A DNA stretch of 48,609 nucleotides from Desulfococcaceae bacterium (GCA_030145385.1 JAQYVU010000026.1:1-48609); one strand, 5' to 3'. Numbered from the stretch's first letter, positions 14,605 to 23,841 are shown. Notes: a model not told the origin generated them from the letters alone. Translations and numbers: made by a program.

Positions 14605-15565
14605 CGACCCAGCACGCGATTTCATGTTCATCGGAAATATTTCTTAACTGCGGTGCTTCCGCACAACACTGTTCAATCCTGTAGCGGCACCGCGGATGAA
14701 AGGCACAACCTTCGGGCAGGTCCGCAAGATCCGGCGGCTGGCCTTCTATGGGCTGCAACCGGGTTTTAACATCCTGATCCAGCTTCGGCACAGATGCCAT
14801 CAATCCAATGGTATACGGATGTTTTGGATGTTTATATAAATCCGCGGCAGATGCTTTTTCAACGATTCTCCCTGCGTACATTACATTTACGCGATCTGCA
14901 TACCGTGCGATAATTCCCAGGTTATGGGTAATAATAATCAGCGCGGCCCCGGTTTCTAAGGTCAGTTGCTTCATCAATGTTAATAACTGCGCCTGAATGG
15001 TCACATCCAGCGCAGTTGTCGGTTCATCTGCAATAATGATTTTCGGCGCGCAGGTCAGTCCCATGGCAATCATCGCCCGCTGGCGCATGCCGCCGGAAAA
15101 CTGATGCGGATAATCAGACACCCGCTTGCCGCTGTCCGGGATATGGACTTTTTTCAACGCATTCACCGCTTCAGCCGCTGCCTGCTTTTTTTTCATTTGT
15201 CGATGAACCATTAACGGCTCCCTCACCTGCTGTCCGATGCTCAGTACGGGATTTAAGGAAGTCATGGGTTCCTGGAAAATCATGGCGATCTTATTTCCGC
15301 GGATATCACAGATCTCTTCTTTACCGGCTTTCAGCAGGTCCTTTCCTTCAAACAGAATTTCACCGTTAACAATTTTTCCCGGGGGGTTCGGGATCAGACG
15401 AAGCAGAGACAACGCGGAAACACTTTTCCCGCATCCGCTTTCGCCGACTATTCCGAGCGTTTCACCGGCATTTAATTCATAGGATATGTGATCAACGGCT
15501 TTCACCATTCCGCTGCCGGTTGAAAAATGAACACTCAGGTTATTTACTGACAACAATTTTGTCAT
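14594..15565 (-). CDS. Peptide/nickel ABC transporter ATPase (DppD/OppD type)
   Basis: A 323-residue ATPase with [18 protein letters not shown] (Walker A and the D-type continuation), [50 protein letters not shown] and [13 protein letters not shown]. The C-terminal [14 protein letters not shown] motif may bind an Fe-S cluster or zinc, as is proposed for this subfamily. It lies 12 bases after the permease gene and overlaps the next ATPase gene. Confidence 0.93.
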   Translation of the reverse strand: MTKLLSVNNLSVHFSTGSGMVKAVDHISYELNAGETLGIVGESGCGKSVSALSLLRLIPNPPGKIVNGEILFEGKDLLKAGKEEICDIRGNKIAMIFQEPMTSLNPVLSIGQQVREPLMVHRQMKKKQAAAEAVNALKKVHIPDSGKRVSDYPHQFSGGMRQRAMIAMGLTCAPKIIIADEPTTALDVTIQAQLLTLMKQLTLETGAALIIITHNLGIIARYADRVNVMYAGRIVEKASAADLYKHPKHPYTIGLMASVPKLDQDVKTRLQPIEGQPPDLADLPEGCAFHPRCRYRIEQCCAEAPQLRNISDEHEIACWVDVK

Positions 15566-15577
15566 AAAAAGGGCTTC

Positions 15578-16477
15578 CTATATTTTTTTCCCTTCACCCC
15601 GGAGTCTGGGGTCAAGTGCATCCCTTAAGCCATCGCCTAAAAAATTAAATCCTAAAACGGCAAGCGTAATCATCAGACCGGGGGCGATGGAATAAAGGGG
15701 AACAATTTCCAGATATGAATACCCCACGCGAAGGGCCTTTCCCCAGGTGGGTGTGGGGGGCTGCACACCTAGTCCTAAAAAGGTGGCGATGCTTTCTAAC
15801 ATAATGTGGCGTCCCAGCGTAATGGAAATCGCCACAATGATAGGGGATATGGCATTTGGCAGGATATTTTTAAACATGATTCTCCATCCAGACGCACCAT
15901 CGGCATGGGCAGCTTCAATATACGGCAATTCACGGACATGCAGAACCTGTCCCCGCATAATTCTGGCAAAGGTTGTCCATGTGAGAACAGATATGGCGAT
16001 GATGATATTTTCAACGCCCGGCCCTAAAATGGCGACAATGACAAGCAGCATCACCATTACCGGCAGACACATGAAAGTGTCGGTAATCCGCATGATCACC
16101 ATATCCGCCATGCCGCCTTTATATCCTGAAATTAAACCAAGCATGCTTCCTAACAGAGCGGATAAAAACGTGGACACAATACCGATAATCAATGAGATTC
16201 GGGCGCCGAATATGACTCTTGACAGCAAATCCCGCCCCACGTCATCGGTTCCCAGCAGATGTTCCCACGTCGGTCCTTCCAGCACATGATACAAATCCTG
16301 GTCATTCGGGTCATGGGGTGCCAGAAAAGGGGCAAATACAGCCATACACAACAGGCTGACAATAATCACCACCCCCACGAAGGCCATCTTATGCCCTAAG
16401 ATGGCAAACACCACGCCGTTACTACCGTTCCGGGTTTTATGGGTTGAATTTAAATGTTTTCTCTTTTTTGTGTTCAT
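15578..16477 (-). CDS. Peptide/nickel ABC transporter permease (DppC/OppC type)
   Basis: A 299-residue inner-membrane permease with about six transmembrane segments. The C-type markers are visible: a basic N terminus before a first helix ending FAPFLAPHDPNDQD, HLLGTDDVGRDLLSRVIFGARISL, and the coupling (EAA-like) loop ...YIEAAHADGASGWRIMFKNILPN. It ends FNFLGDGLRDALDPRLRG, which is near-universal in this family. It lies 11 bases after the partner permease. Confidence 0.93.
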   Translation of the reverse strand: MNTKKRKHLNSTHKTRNGSNGVVFAILGHKMAFVGVVIIVSLLCMAVFAPFLAPHDPNDQDLYHVLEGPTWEHLLGTDDVGRDLLSRVIFGARISLIIGIVSTFLSALLGSMLGLISGYKGGMADMVIMRITDTFMCLPVMVMLLVIVAILGPGVENIIIAISVLTWTTFARIMRGQVLHVRELPYIEAAHADGASGWRIMFKNILPNAISPIIVAISITLGRHIMLESIATFLGLGVQPPTPTWGKALRVGYSYLEIVPLYSIAPGLMITLAVLGFNFLGDGLRDALDPRLRGEGKKI

Positions 16478-16488
16478 ACAATTAAAAC

Positions 16489-17442
16489 CTATTTTATGCG
16501 AACCCGGGGATCGAGATATCCGTATAAAAGGTCAACCGCCAGGTTGACCATCAGAATAAAAAGCGCCACAATCAGCAAAGTGGCCTGAATGACCGGATAA
16601 TCCCGGGCAGCTATCGCATCAATCCCCATTCTGCCGAACCCCGGAAGGGCAAACATGTATTCGACTAAAAAAGAACCGGATATCACGTACCCCCAGTCAA
16701 TGCCGATTACGGTGACCACGGGTATCATGGCCGGTTTGGCGGCATGGCGCATGATCACCGCCATTTCCTTTAAGCCCTTTGCCCGGGCCGTCCGGATATA
16801 ATCCTGGCCCAGGACCTCCAGCAGACTGGAACGCACATAACGCATATACATCCCGGCGGTATGGGTACCTAAAACAAAAGTCGGCATGATCATGCACAGG
16901 ATATTCTCCATGGGATTTTCCGAAAACGGCACATACCCGGAGGGAGGAAAAATCTGGAAATACACTGAAAACAGATAAATCAACACGATGGCTTCCCAGA
17001 TAACCGGCACGGAAATCCCGATAATCGCCGTCGATGTTATGGCTGCGTCCAATACGGTGTTTCGCTTAAATGCGGAAATAACGCCCAAGGGGAAACCGAT
17101 AAAAAAAGACCAGAACACATAACCGGCAAAAAGTTCGAGGGTCACCGGCAGCCTGCGAAAAAACATTTCAAATACCGGTTCTCCGCTGCCAAATGATGTG
17201 CCCCACTCCCCGGTAAAAAAGTCTTTCACCCAGACCGCGTACTGAACATGCACCGGCCGGTCCAGTCCGAACTGGGCCCTCAAGTCATTTATGATCTCTT
17301 CGTTGGCCAGATCCATATTCATCATGGCCGCCGCCTGGATGGGGTCTCCGGGAAGGAGTCGTGCAATGCTGAAAATCAGAATGGATACTAAAAATAAAAT
17401 CAGCAATGCATATAAAAGTCTTTTGGCAAGGTACCGCTTCAT
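16489..17442 (-). CDS. Peptide/nickel ABC transporter permease (DppB/OppB type)
   Basis: A 317-residue permease and the first gene of the transporter operon. The first helix and following loop (YLAKRLLYALLILFLVSILIFSIARLLPGDP) are typical of the B subunit, as are QFGLDRPVHVQYAVWV, the coupling loop YIRTARAKGLKEMAVIMRHAAKPAMIPVVT and the GFGRMGIDAI...DYPVIQA ending. About six membrane segments. The TatT lipoprotein gene lies 144 bases upstream on the same strand; a short GACGTAA/TTACGTC dyad at 17530-17545 lies between. Confidence 0.93.
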   Translation of the reverse strand: MKRYLAKRLLYALLILFLVSILIFSIARLLPGDPIQAAAMMNMDLANEEIINDLRAQFGLDRPVHVQYAVWVKDFFTGEWGTSFGSGEPVFEMFFRRLPVTLELFAGYVFWSFFIGFPLGVISAFKRNTVLDAAITSTAIIGISVPVIWEAIVLIYLFSVYFQIFPPSGYVPFSENPMENILCMIMPTFVLGTHTAGMYMRYVRSSLLEVLGQDYIRTARAKGLKEMAVIMRHAAKPAMIPVVTVIGIDWGYVISGSFLVEYMFALPGFGRMGIDAIAARDYPVIQATLLIVALFILMVNLAVDLLYGYLDPRVRIK

Positions 17443-17529
17443 TGAGACGCACGTTTCCAGTCAAACTATTTATTTTATCAGGGTGTTGGGCCCGACTCTA
17501 ACGCAGCAAGGCCAGGCACAAAAAATCAC

Positions 17530-17545
17530 GACGTAACCTTACGTC
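17530..17545. promoter_or_regulatory. Short palindrome ahead of the ABC transporter operon
   Basis: GACGTAA, two bases, TTACGTC: a perfect 7-bp dyad about 90 bases upstream of the first permease start. It has the size of a dimeric-regulator site, but no matching second copy was noticed. Confidence 0.3.
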
Positions 17546-17586
17546 ATTTGATCGTTGACGAGACGATAGGGGAAATTACCTGTCTG

Positions 17587-18480
17587 CTAAAACCGCAAAT
17601 CCGTTTCTTTCAGCAACTTTTCAGCCATTTGTTTGGCGATGTTGTTTGAAAAGATTTCTTCGGGAAATATATCCTTGGGGGCAGACATAACGTGTTCTAA
17701 TGATTCAACGTATAGCTCTTTGTCCTGAACGGCAAACGCATAGTACTGGGCATAGAATACCTGCCACAACAGGTACTTTGATTCTGATATTTCAAATGCT
17801 TCTTTAAAATAAAACTCCGCGTCTTCGGAATTTCCGCCAAGAGAATCCGGCATATTGGAATAGTAGGCGCCCATTAAGGCATGGACAGCGCCATAATTCC
17901 AGGTTTCATCCAACACCAGCATCCGGTCCATCATGGCTTCAATTTTAGGAAAAGCAATCATTGAATCTAACCCGCTGCTGTGACTGACGCGCATCCAGGC
18001 CAGCCAGCTGGTGGTCGCCCAGTATAATGCCGGCACATCTTCTTTTTTAAAATCTTCAAGTGACTTTGTAAAATCTTCCAGAGAACCGTCGGCCGCGTTT
18101 TTAAACTTTTTATTCTGGTTTAATGCCCTGAATGCATAATTGCGAGACCTGAGATACAGTCCTTCGGATGCGTTTTTATCTTCCGGTTCTACAAAAAAGA
18201 ATGCATAGGCGTGATAGTTTTCAGCGGCAGTTGCCAGGAGAAACTTATCATCAGGGGACGCTTCAATGAGACCGTCCATTTGAATCAGTCCTGCGGGCAT
18301 GGCATCTCGAATTAAATCAATGTCAATGTTCTTTCGAGCCGCTATGTTCATTTTTTCCACTAATGGCTTCATGCTGTTCACCATCATTTTAGAACGTGCT
18401 CCGGCACTGCATCCCCAGAAAGAACAGAGCAGCAAAATTAATATAATCCGCAATAATCTCAAATTGCCTTTTTTACACAT
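17587..18480 (-). CDS. TatT-family (TRAP-associated, TPR-like) lipoprotein
   Basis: A 297-residue lipoprotein: a signal peptide (LLRIILILLLCSFWGC) with the lipid-modified cysteine at about residue 24. The mature part matches the TatT family known from treponemal TRAP systems: helical repeats with ASPDDKFLLATAAENYHAYAF, DVPALYWATTSWLAWM, LDETWNYGAVHALMGAYYSNMPDSLGG, AEFYFKEAFEISESKYLLWQVFYAQYYA. TatT proteins form ring-like helical-repeat trimers in the periplasm and are thought to hand ligands to TRAP transporters. Here no TRAP genes are present; the downstream neighbour is a peptide-type ABC transporter, which suggests a partner swap or coincidence. Confidence 0.82.
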   Translation of the reverse strand: MCKKGNLRLLRIILILLLCSFWGCSAGARSKMMVNSMKPLVEKMNIAARKNIDIDLIRDAMPAGLIQMDGLIEASPDDKFLLATAAENYHAYAFFFVEPEDKNASEGLYLRSRNYAFRALNQNKKFKNAADGSLEDFTKSLEDFKKEDVPALYWATTSWLAWMRVSHSSGLDSMIAFPKIEAMMDRMLVLDETWNYGAVHALMGAYYSNMPDSLGGNSEDAEFYFKEAFEISESKYLLWQVFYAQYYAFAVQDKELYVESLEHVMSAPKDIFPEEIFSNNIAKQMAEKLLKETDLRF

Positions 18481-18523
18481 AATGCGCCTCTTGTTTTTTT
18501 TAGATTAATCACTCGACTGGTAT

Positions 18524-19342
18524 CTATTTACGCCCGGCCACCGCTGCCGCAAAACGCACGAATCCCACCGGAAACAGACGCGTTAAAACGTCAAGCACAT
18601 ATGCATCCGGACCGACCAGTATCCGTCTTTTATTTTTAAGAATACCGGAAATGATAATACTGGCTGCTTGATCCGCAGAAGTATTTGCCATTTTATCGAA
18701 TATTTTTACACTTTGATCCTGGGTCAGTTTATTGCCGGGAGATGAGTAGAACCTTGCATTACGGACAATATTGGTCTTAATCCCTCCCGGATGAACACAG
18801 GAAACCCGGACATTTGTTTTTCGCAGTTCCTGCCACAGGGTTTCGGAAAATCCCTTTACAGCAAATTTTGCGGCACAATAGGGGCCGTTATTGGGCCAGG
18901 TGATAAATCCGTTGACGCTTGAAATATTGACTATATGACCTTCGGACTGTTGTTTCAGGTACGGCAGAAATGCTTTGGCCCCATAAACCACCCCCCAGAA
19001 GTTAATGTTAAAAAGCCATTCAAAATCTTCATAGCCGACATCATCAATACTTTGCGCGACGGCCACACCGGCATTATTAATGACCATGTCCACCCGGCCA
19101 TGTTTTTTCACCACCGCTGCCGCATAGCTTTCAACCTGATCCCGCTGGGCGACATCCAGCGCATGAATACTGACTTTACCGTTTTGCTTTTCCACCATTT
19201 CCGCAGTTTCTTGCAGGCCTTTCATATCAACATCTGAGATAGCTAGCTCACACCCTTTGGCGGCAAGATTTACCGCAAGCATTTGTCCGATACCGGAAGC
19301 CGCTCCGGTAATTGCGGCAACCTTATTATTAAGTTCTTTCAT
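18524..19342 (-). CDS. Short-chain dehydrogenase/reductase
   Basis: A 272-residue Rossmann-fold oxidoreductase: NAD(P)-binding TGAASGIG (residues about 14-21), NNAG (about 89-92), catalytic serine in NISSVNGF and the YCAAK tetrad motif (about 155-159), then HPGGIKTNI. The C terminus (SADQAASIIISGILKNKRRILVGPDAYVLDVLTRLFP) resembles SDRs that act on lipid-like or acyl substrates. D38 in the second strand (SDVD) suggests NAD+ preference. Substrate unknown. It precedes the TatT gene on the same strand with a 43-base gap. Confidence 0.85.
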   Translation of the reverse strand: MKELNNKVAAITGAASGIGQMLAVNLAAKGCELAISDVDMKGLQETAEMVEKQNGKVSIHALDVAQRDQVESYAAAVVKKHGRVDMVINNAGVAVAQSIDDVGYEDFEWLFNINFWGVVYGAKAFLPYLKQQSEGHIVNISSVNGFITWPNNGPYCAAKFAVKGFSETLWQELRKTNVRVSCVHPGGIKTNIVRNARFYSSPGNKLTQDQSVKIFDKMANTSADQAASIIISGILKNKRRILVGPDAYVLDVLTRLFPVGFVRFAAAVAGRK

Positions 19343-19424
19343 CTGGCGACGCCTCCTTCACAATACCTGCACAACGTATTATATTTTAAGTAACTGAAAT
19401 TCATTTATTATTCAACAAGAAAAA

Positions 19425-19479
19425 GGGCGGGGATTGAATTCGAATAAAATATGAGATTCACCAAAATCAATTCCCGCCC
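19425..19479 (-). terminator. Terminator of the acyl-CoA dehydrogenase operon
   Basis: GGGCGGG-G-ATTGA (19425-19437) pairs with TCAATTCCCGCCC (19467-19479), 13 bp with one G-T, around a 29-base AT-rich loop. On the minus strand the stem is followed by TTTTCTTGTTG, so it would end the transcript coming from the acyl-CoA dehydrogenase gene. Confidence 0.6.
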
Positions 19480-19578
19480 CTGATGGAGGAAAAAATAAAT
19501 GCTACCTGGATTTTGCACGAAGCCTTTATTTTCAAATAACGAAAAGGTTCTCATCAACCTTCACGCAAGATTCAGGTA

Positions 19579-20799
19579 TTACATAAACTCGGTTGCCTTG
19601 ATGGCCAGCGCTTCATTGACCCCGTCTTCAATCATGGACGCCCGGGCATCGCGGAACATCTTTTCAATGGGATATTCTTTTGCCAGACCATTTCCGCCGA
19701 ATATCTGCATGGCATCGCTGGCAACCTGGGTGGCGGTTTCCGTGGACAGGCACTTGGCGGCCACCGCATGAACCACGGACGGATTCATGGGATTTTTTTG
19801 ATTATACATTGCCATTCGCCGCGCATTTGCCCGGGCAGCTTCCACCCGGGTAAACATCTGCATCAGTTTCACCTTAATATTTTTATGCTCAAATAAGGGC
19901 ACGCCTCCCTGAATTCGCTTTCGGGCATACCGGTAAGCTTCATCATAGGCGGCCTTGGCCAGACCGGCAAACACAATCGACATCCCGCCGTTCACGTTGG
20001 CCAGTCCCTGTCCGGCCGTGGCTTTTAAAAAATCAGGATTCGGAATAACCATATATTTTTTCGGAATTTGTGCATCCTGAAAAATAATTGCTCCCTGATT
20101 TAAAGACCGCTGGCCCATTTTATCCAAAGCCTTTCCCCGTGAAATGCCCGGCAGGTCCAGAGGGATAATGGCAAGGCCCTGACCGTCCATGCCCCGCTCC
20201 GGGTAAAGACTCACATGAAGCACCGCGTGGGTGGCTATGGTTCCGTTGGATACCCATTCAGACTTTTCACCGTTGACAATATATTCATCACCTTTTAATA
20301 CAGCTGTTACTGAAGGCCCGCACTTTGGCTTGTTTCCGCCGAGACTCCAGTCCGTGCCGTGATCCGGTTCCGTAATGGCCCAGCATCCAACCATTTCACC
20401 GGATTTGTCCGCACAAAAATCCCTGGCCAGCTGCTGCATTTCCGGCATTGGAAACTGTGCTGCCGCATTAAACGGCATGCTGGAAACCCCCATGCTGATG
20501 CACAGTCCCGCATCCGCATATCCGAGCTGTTCGGTAATCAAAATGCCTGCCATGGGATCCAGGTCATCCGCCATACCCCCTAGCCGGTTTGGAATTTGAA
20601 GCAAATGAAGGTCCATTTCCCGAAACCCCTTAAAAACATCCCACAACACGGACTCTTTTTTAATTGCATCCTCCGGATCGCTCATTCTGTCCAGCGCCAT
20701 TCCTGCCGGGCGCATCACCTCCATGCTGAATTTTTCCACTTCTTTGAGCATGGATTTTGTTTCTTTGCTGATGTTGATATCAATATCCCGAAATGTCAT
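19579..20799 (-). CDS. Acyl-CoA dehydrogenase
   Basis: A 406-residue FAD enzyme of the acyl-CoA dehydrogenase fold: an N-terminal helical domain (LITEQLGYADAGLCISMGV), the FAD/substrate loop CWAITEPDHGTDW (about 159-171), the middle beta domain, and C-terminal QIFGGNGLAKEYPIEKMFRDARASMIEDGVNEALA, in which the glutamate of MIEDG is at the place of the catalytic base. It would introduce an alpha,beta double bond into an acyl-CoA. It follows the acetoacetate-decarboxylase-family gene by 18 bases on the same strand, so the pair is one transcript ending in a hairpin terminator. The substrate could be a branched or aromatic acyl-CoA; sequence alone does not say. Confidence 0.88.
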   Translation of the reverse strand: MTFRDIDINISKETKSMLKEVEKFSMEVMRPAGMALDRMSDPEDAIKKESVLWDVFKGFREMDLHLLQIPNRLGGMADDLDPMAGILITEQLGYADAGLCISMGVSSMPFNAAAQFPMPEMQQLARDFCADKSGEMVGCWAITEPDHGTDWSLGGNKPKCGPSVTAVLKGDEYIVNGEKSEWVSNGTIATHAVLHVSLYPERGMDGQGLAIIPLDLPGISRGKALDKMGQRSLNQGAIIFQDAQIPKKYMVIPNPDFLKATAGQGLANVNGGMSIVFAGLAKAAYDEAYRYARKRIQGGVPLFEHKNIKVKLMQMFTRVEAARANARRMAMYNQKNPMNPSVVHAVAAKCLSTETATQVASDAMQIFGGNGLAKEYPIEKMFRDARASMIEDGVNEALAIKATEFM

Positions 20800-20817
20800 G
20801 TTTCCCCCTCCGTTTTT

Positions 20818-21615
20818 TTATACCATGTCCCATTTCAAGAATGCATACGGCGCAAATTCCATTGAACCGACTTCGGCCACCGCTTTTCCTCCCAGCATGG
20901 AGTTATCCCCCTTTGTATACATGGCACCCAGCATATTCACCACTTCCACCTCACTCCAGGGATCATAATCCGAATGGTTAAAAATGATTTCTGCTTCCCC
21001 AAACTCCATAACTTTTGGCTTGAATTCTGTCACCTGCTTCACCAGCCGGGGATCATAGTCCATCAAACCGGTTTCCGGTGCGGGAAAATGCTTAAAGTTA
21101 TATGACGTTGCTTTTATTAGCCCCTCATCATCACCTGCTCCGGCATTGACGATCAGCTCTTGCGCTCTGGGATCGTTAAACTTTCCGTTCAGCGTAGCCC
21201 TGACTTCCATAAACCGGACGCCCCGCCGCTCGGTCCACCCGCTGAACATGTTGCCTTCTTTCTTAAATTCAATATCAGCCATTTTCTTTGGAAACCCGAA
21301 CACTTCGCGGCCACCGGCCATGGCAATATCGCTGGTTACCGGCATGGACAGGCAATAGGCGCCTTCTTCCCCGTCATATTCGGCACGAATAAACAACGCG
21401 CTCTCTTTGTAGATGCAGTCAAAATTAGTGGCCGGATAATCTGCAATAAATGCCATGGCAATGGGGTCATCTGCTGGCTTTAAGGGCGGCGGCAGCAATT
21501 TTTCAATAATTTCCGGTTTGGTTTCCCAAAAAACCGAAAGCATTTCCGCATCATAAAAATCCGCAGTTGCTTTAATGTTGGCCATAATTTCTTCAAAAGA
21601 TTTTACAAATCCCAT
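20818..21615 (-). CDS. Acetoacetate decarboxylase family protein
   Basis: About 265 residues from ATG 21615, chosen because AGGGAGG lies 5-6 bases upstream; an in-frame ATG 10 codons earlier is unlikely. The family core is clear: AMAFIADYPATNF, GEEGAYCLSMPVTSDIAMAGGREVFGFPKKMADIEF. The GREVFGFPKK segment corresponds to the E-x-x-GYPKK region of acetoacetate decarboxylase that carries the Schiff-base lysine, and both lysines are kept. Many relatives act as aldolase-dehydratases or on other beta-keto acids, so the reaction is open. Pairing with an acyl-CoA dehydrogenase suggests a role in acyl-CoA breakdown. Two palindromes cover its promoter. Confidence 0.83.
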   Translation of the reverse strand: MGFVKSFEEIMANIKATADFYDAEMLSVFWETKPEIIEKLLPPPLKPADDPIAMAFIADYPATNFDCIYKESALFIRAEYDGEEGAYCLSMPVTSDIAMAGGREVFGFPKKMADIEFKKEGNMFSGWTERRGVRFMEVRATLNGKFNDPRAQELIVNAGAGDDEGLIKATSYNFKHFPAPETGLMDYDPRLVKQVTEFKPKVMEFGEAEIIFNHSDYDPWSEVEVVNMLGAMYTKGDNSMLGGKAVAEVGSMEFAPYAFLKWDMV

Positions 21616-21707
21616 GACACCCTCCCTGGCCGGTATTCCCGGCATTAAAATATTCTCACTAGCGCTCTTTTTTCTTCAACCTGATCCAGTCAAACAAGAA
21701 CATACAC

Positions 21708-21783
21708 ATTATAAATATTCGTTATTTAAGCGCATAAGCTTAAATAACAAGTGTTATATAGTAAGCGTTATATAACACTTGTT
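21708..21783 (-). promoter_or_regulatory. Promoter with two tandem perfect palindromes
   Basis: Minus-strand -10 TATAAT lies at 21713-21708. Dyad 1, GTTATTTAAGC-N6-GCTTAAATAAC (21721-21731, 21738-21748), covers the -35 position. Dyad 2, AACAAGTGTTATATA-N8-TATATAACACTTGTT (21746-21760, 21769-21783), adjoins it with a 3-base overlap. Both are perfect. They have the look of operators for one or two dimeric regulators of the decarboxylase/acyl-CoA dehydrogenase operon; dyad 2 followed by TTTTT could also fold as a plus-strand terminator. Confidence 0.6.
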
Positions 21784-22362
21784 TTTATTTAATGTCAATA
21801 TATTCTTTTCAAACACTGAACTGTATCTCTATTTTTTTTGCAAAAGGGGAATCAGAAACAATATATTGTGTCTGCCTGATTTATTTAGGAACGCTGAAAG
21901 GCTTATTGCATTCTTAAATGGGGGATAGATTTTGATGGTGAGGACTGTAAAATTTTCAGTCTGCACATTCCGGATAAATCATAACGATATCGTTTATGGC
22001 ACAAATCGACAGTATTGCAGAAATATTCAGAAGCAAGCACTCGATAAAAGTGTTCTGCGTCACTCTAAAGAGCAAAACGAGATACAATCGGCCTTCGCAG
22101 TCTGACAAAGTCAGAAACTTCCAAAAAGTGATTTCCAAGGACTTCAAGAGAAACTTACCACAAGGCACATTACGAGAAGCCTGTGGACACACCGGACAAA
22201 AGAAAAGCACCGAAAACCTGACAGAAAACAGATAGCACAGATAGCTGTTTAAAATCGGTCGGCAGCGCTTTTATCTAATTTAATGTCACTATGTATCAGC
22301 TAAGGATATCCGAAATTGCCTGATTTATTTTTAGGGGATTTCTTACAAACACAGATTGATAA
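21784..22362. other. Gene-free stretch
   Basis: Between the palindromic promoter and the 3' end of the next minus-strand gene. Open frames on both strands near 21956-22235 have no recognisable product, no good Shine-Dalgarno and atypical composition, so I do not call them. No repeat or RNA element is obvious. Confidence 0.4.
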
Positions 22363-22896
22363 TTACTCACTAATATATCTTCTGGCATAATCGGCTGCCT
22401 CTCTTGCATTCGCAGCTGCAGAAATTGCTTGTTCACAATATTGGCTTTCGGTTTCGGCACCTACTTCATCCCAGATTCCAGCGGCTTTTTCAAGTAAGTC
22501 AATCGCATCCTCGTAATTTCTTTTACGAGCACAGGCATGCCCATCTCTGCAGATTTGAGCCGCCCGGTTATACTCTTCATGGAGTTCTAACTCCTGTTTC
22601 CAATTCCTGCACTCATCAGCTTTTTTATAATATTTTTGGGCATTAGATGGCGCTGCACGTAAGATTTTTGGGCACCAACACTCACCTCTTTCAGCAATCC
22701 GTTCAAAATATTCTGCCGCTTCTTCATAATACTCAGCCGCCGAAATATAATCTTCTCCATTGTGTGCTTTCCGGGCAGACTCCAAGTGTTTTTTTGCCTG
22801 CTGGTAATCATCGTCACACTCATCAGCATAAAGGTTGTGTAAGGGGAACATGAGCATAATTGTTAGTATTAGCATAACTTTTATCTTAATTTTCAT
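22363..22896 (-). CDS. Secreted cysteine-containing helical-repeat protein
   Basis: A 177-residue protein with a clear signal peptide (MLILTIMLMFPLHNLYADE, cleavage near residue 25) and GGAAGAGG upstream of the ATG. The mature part is built of helical hairpins like TPR units: ESARKAHNGEDYISAAEYYEEAAEYFERIA, then HACARKRNYEDAIDLLEKAAGIWDEV. At least seven cysteines (C27, the ECWC pair, CRNW, ICRDGHAC, YCEQA) suggest disulfides in the periplasm. I do not recognise a named family. No partner gene stands next to it. Confidence 0.65.
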   Translation of the reverse strand: MKIKIKVMLILTIMLMFPLHNLYADECDDDYQQAKKHLESARKAHNGEDYISAAEYYEEAAEYFERIAERGECWCPKILRAAPSNAQKYYKKADECRNWKQELELHEEYNRAAQICRDGHACARKRNYEDAIDLLEKAAGIWDEVGAETESQYCEQAISAAANAREAADYARRYISE

Positions 22897-23841
22897 TTAC
22901 CTCTTCCTTCCTTGTGATGTGAGTGGGATATAGTTTCTTGCAAAATTCGAGAGTTTTAAGGATAGTACCAAAAAAACCTAAAACAATCAAAATATAATAA
23001 ATTCCAAAGCTATAGCTTCTGGCTGAATTTCAAAGTTGCGGAATAGTTAAAGCCGGCAGTAATGCAAAAAATTTCAGCAGTGCACACTATCGATAAGTGC
23101 GGCGTGAAGTCGCTTAAAGAGATATTTTAATTGCCTAACAGAAATATAGAACCCGGCATTCTGCTGCCGGTATCCTACCGAAATATGCGTGGCGAATAAT
23201 TGCCGGTTGTGAAGCTTTCGGGAAAAGCAACCTTCGGGGTAACCCGGGAGAGGGCTTTGTGAAAGGACCTCAACTCTGCCAGCACCGCACGGTGGAAAGG
23301 AGCAGGGATTGAGTCGTATGATGAACAGTGGTTCATTCGGTGAGGGATTAAGGTATAATATCCCCTGAATTCAATTTTTCCCCTTGTTTTCATATTGATC
23401 AAAAGCTATATAATATACACTATTGCTATTAAAAGGGGCTATGCATGTCTATTTTCTCTCCTATAAAAAGATTATTTGGGGAGGGTTGTATCGTCTCCTA
23501 AATCCCTCCGTTGGTGGATCTTGAACCAGCGATTCAAAGGAAACGGCCGTGCGCTGTGAAAAATCATCTTGCAAATCTGTCGCACATGAAAAGAAGTTGA
23601 CGAGATCTGAAAAGTATTCTTTTAAAATTTTGTTGATTCAGTCCAAGCTTGTCGAAAAACATTTTAGCATCAATTCCCCATAAAATTATGTCATCTAAAC
23701 TATTGCGATTTAGATATAAAAATAGTAAATACATCTCTAAGATACAACTTCAAGAACATTGAAATAAGATTTAATATAACTCTTTTTGAATTATGGTTCC
23801 ACGGTACGTCAATTAATAACCATAAAATAAGGAGACAGGCA
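22897..23841. other. Gene-free stretch of nearly 1 kb
   Basis: It separates the helical-repeat protein from the plus-strand lipoprotein and marks the start of a scarred region. It contains the structured-looking 23175-23360 segment listed separately. A 49-codon open frame on the minus strand ending at 23472 includes an HSARPFPLNRWFK stretch that looks protein-like but is not one I can name. Composition shifts from AT-rich to GC-richer and back. Confidence 0.4.
23200..23360 (+). other. Possible degenerate group II intron 3' segment
   Basis: GGTGGAAAGGAGCAGGG is followed by GAGTCGTATGATG, a short hairpin (ATGAAC/GTTCAT around AGTG) and TTCGGTGAGGG. This resembles the domain V/VI end of bacterial group II introns, which usually read GAGCCGTATG...CGTACGGTTC. 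The lower helix does not pair well, and no reverse transcriptase frame is nearby, so at best it is a decayed remnant. Confidence 0.25.

Noticed and set aside
19499-19771. 90-codon plus-strand frame opposite the end of the acyl-CoA dehydrogenase gene
   Set aside because: It is the antisense shadow of a well-supported gene.
21956-22235. Overlapping open frames of 79-84 codons on both strands
   Set aside because: No family resemblance, no ribosome-binding site, and both strands are open over the same bases, which points to chance.
23175-23402. 75-codon open frame on the minus strand
   Set aside because: It runs through a segment that looks like structured RNA rather than coding sequence and has no recognisable product.
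23472-23640. 49-codon minus-strand frame with an HSARPFPLNRWFK stretch, as a transposase remnant
   Set aside because: It looks protein-like but I could not tie it to any transposase family, and no inverted repeats or target duplications are visible.
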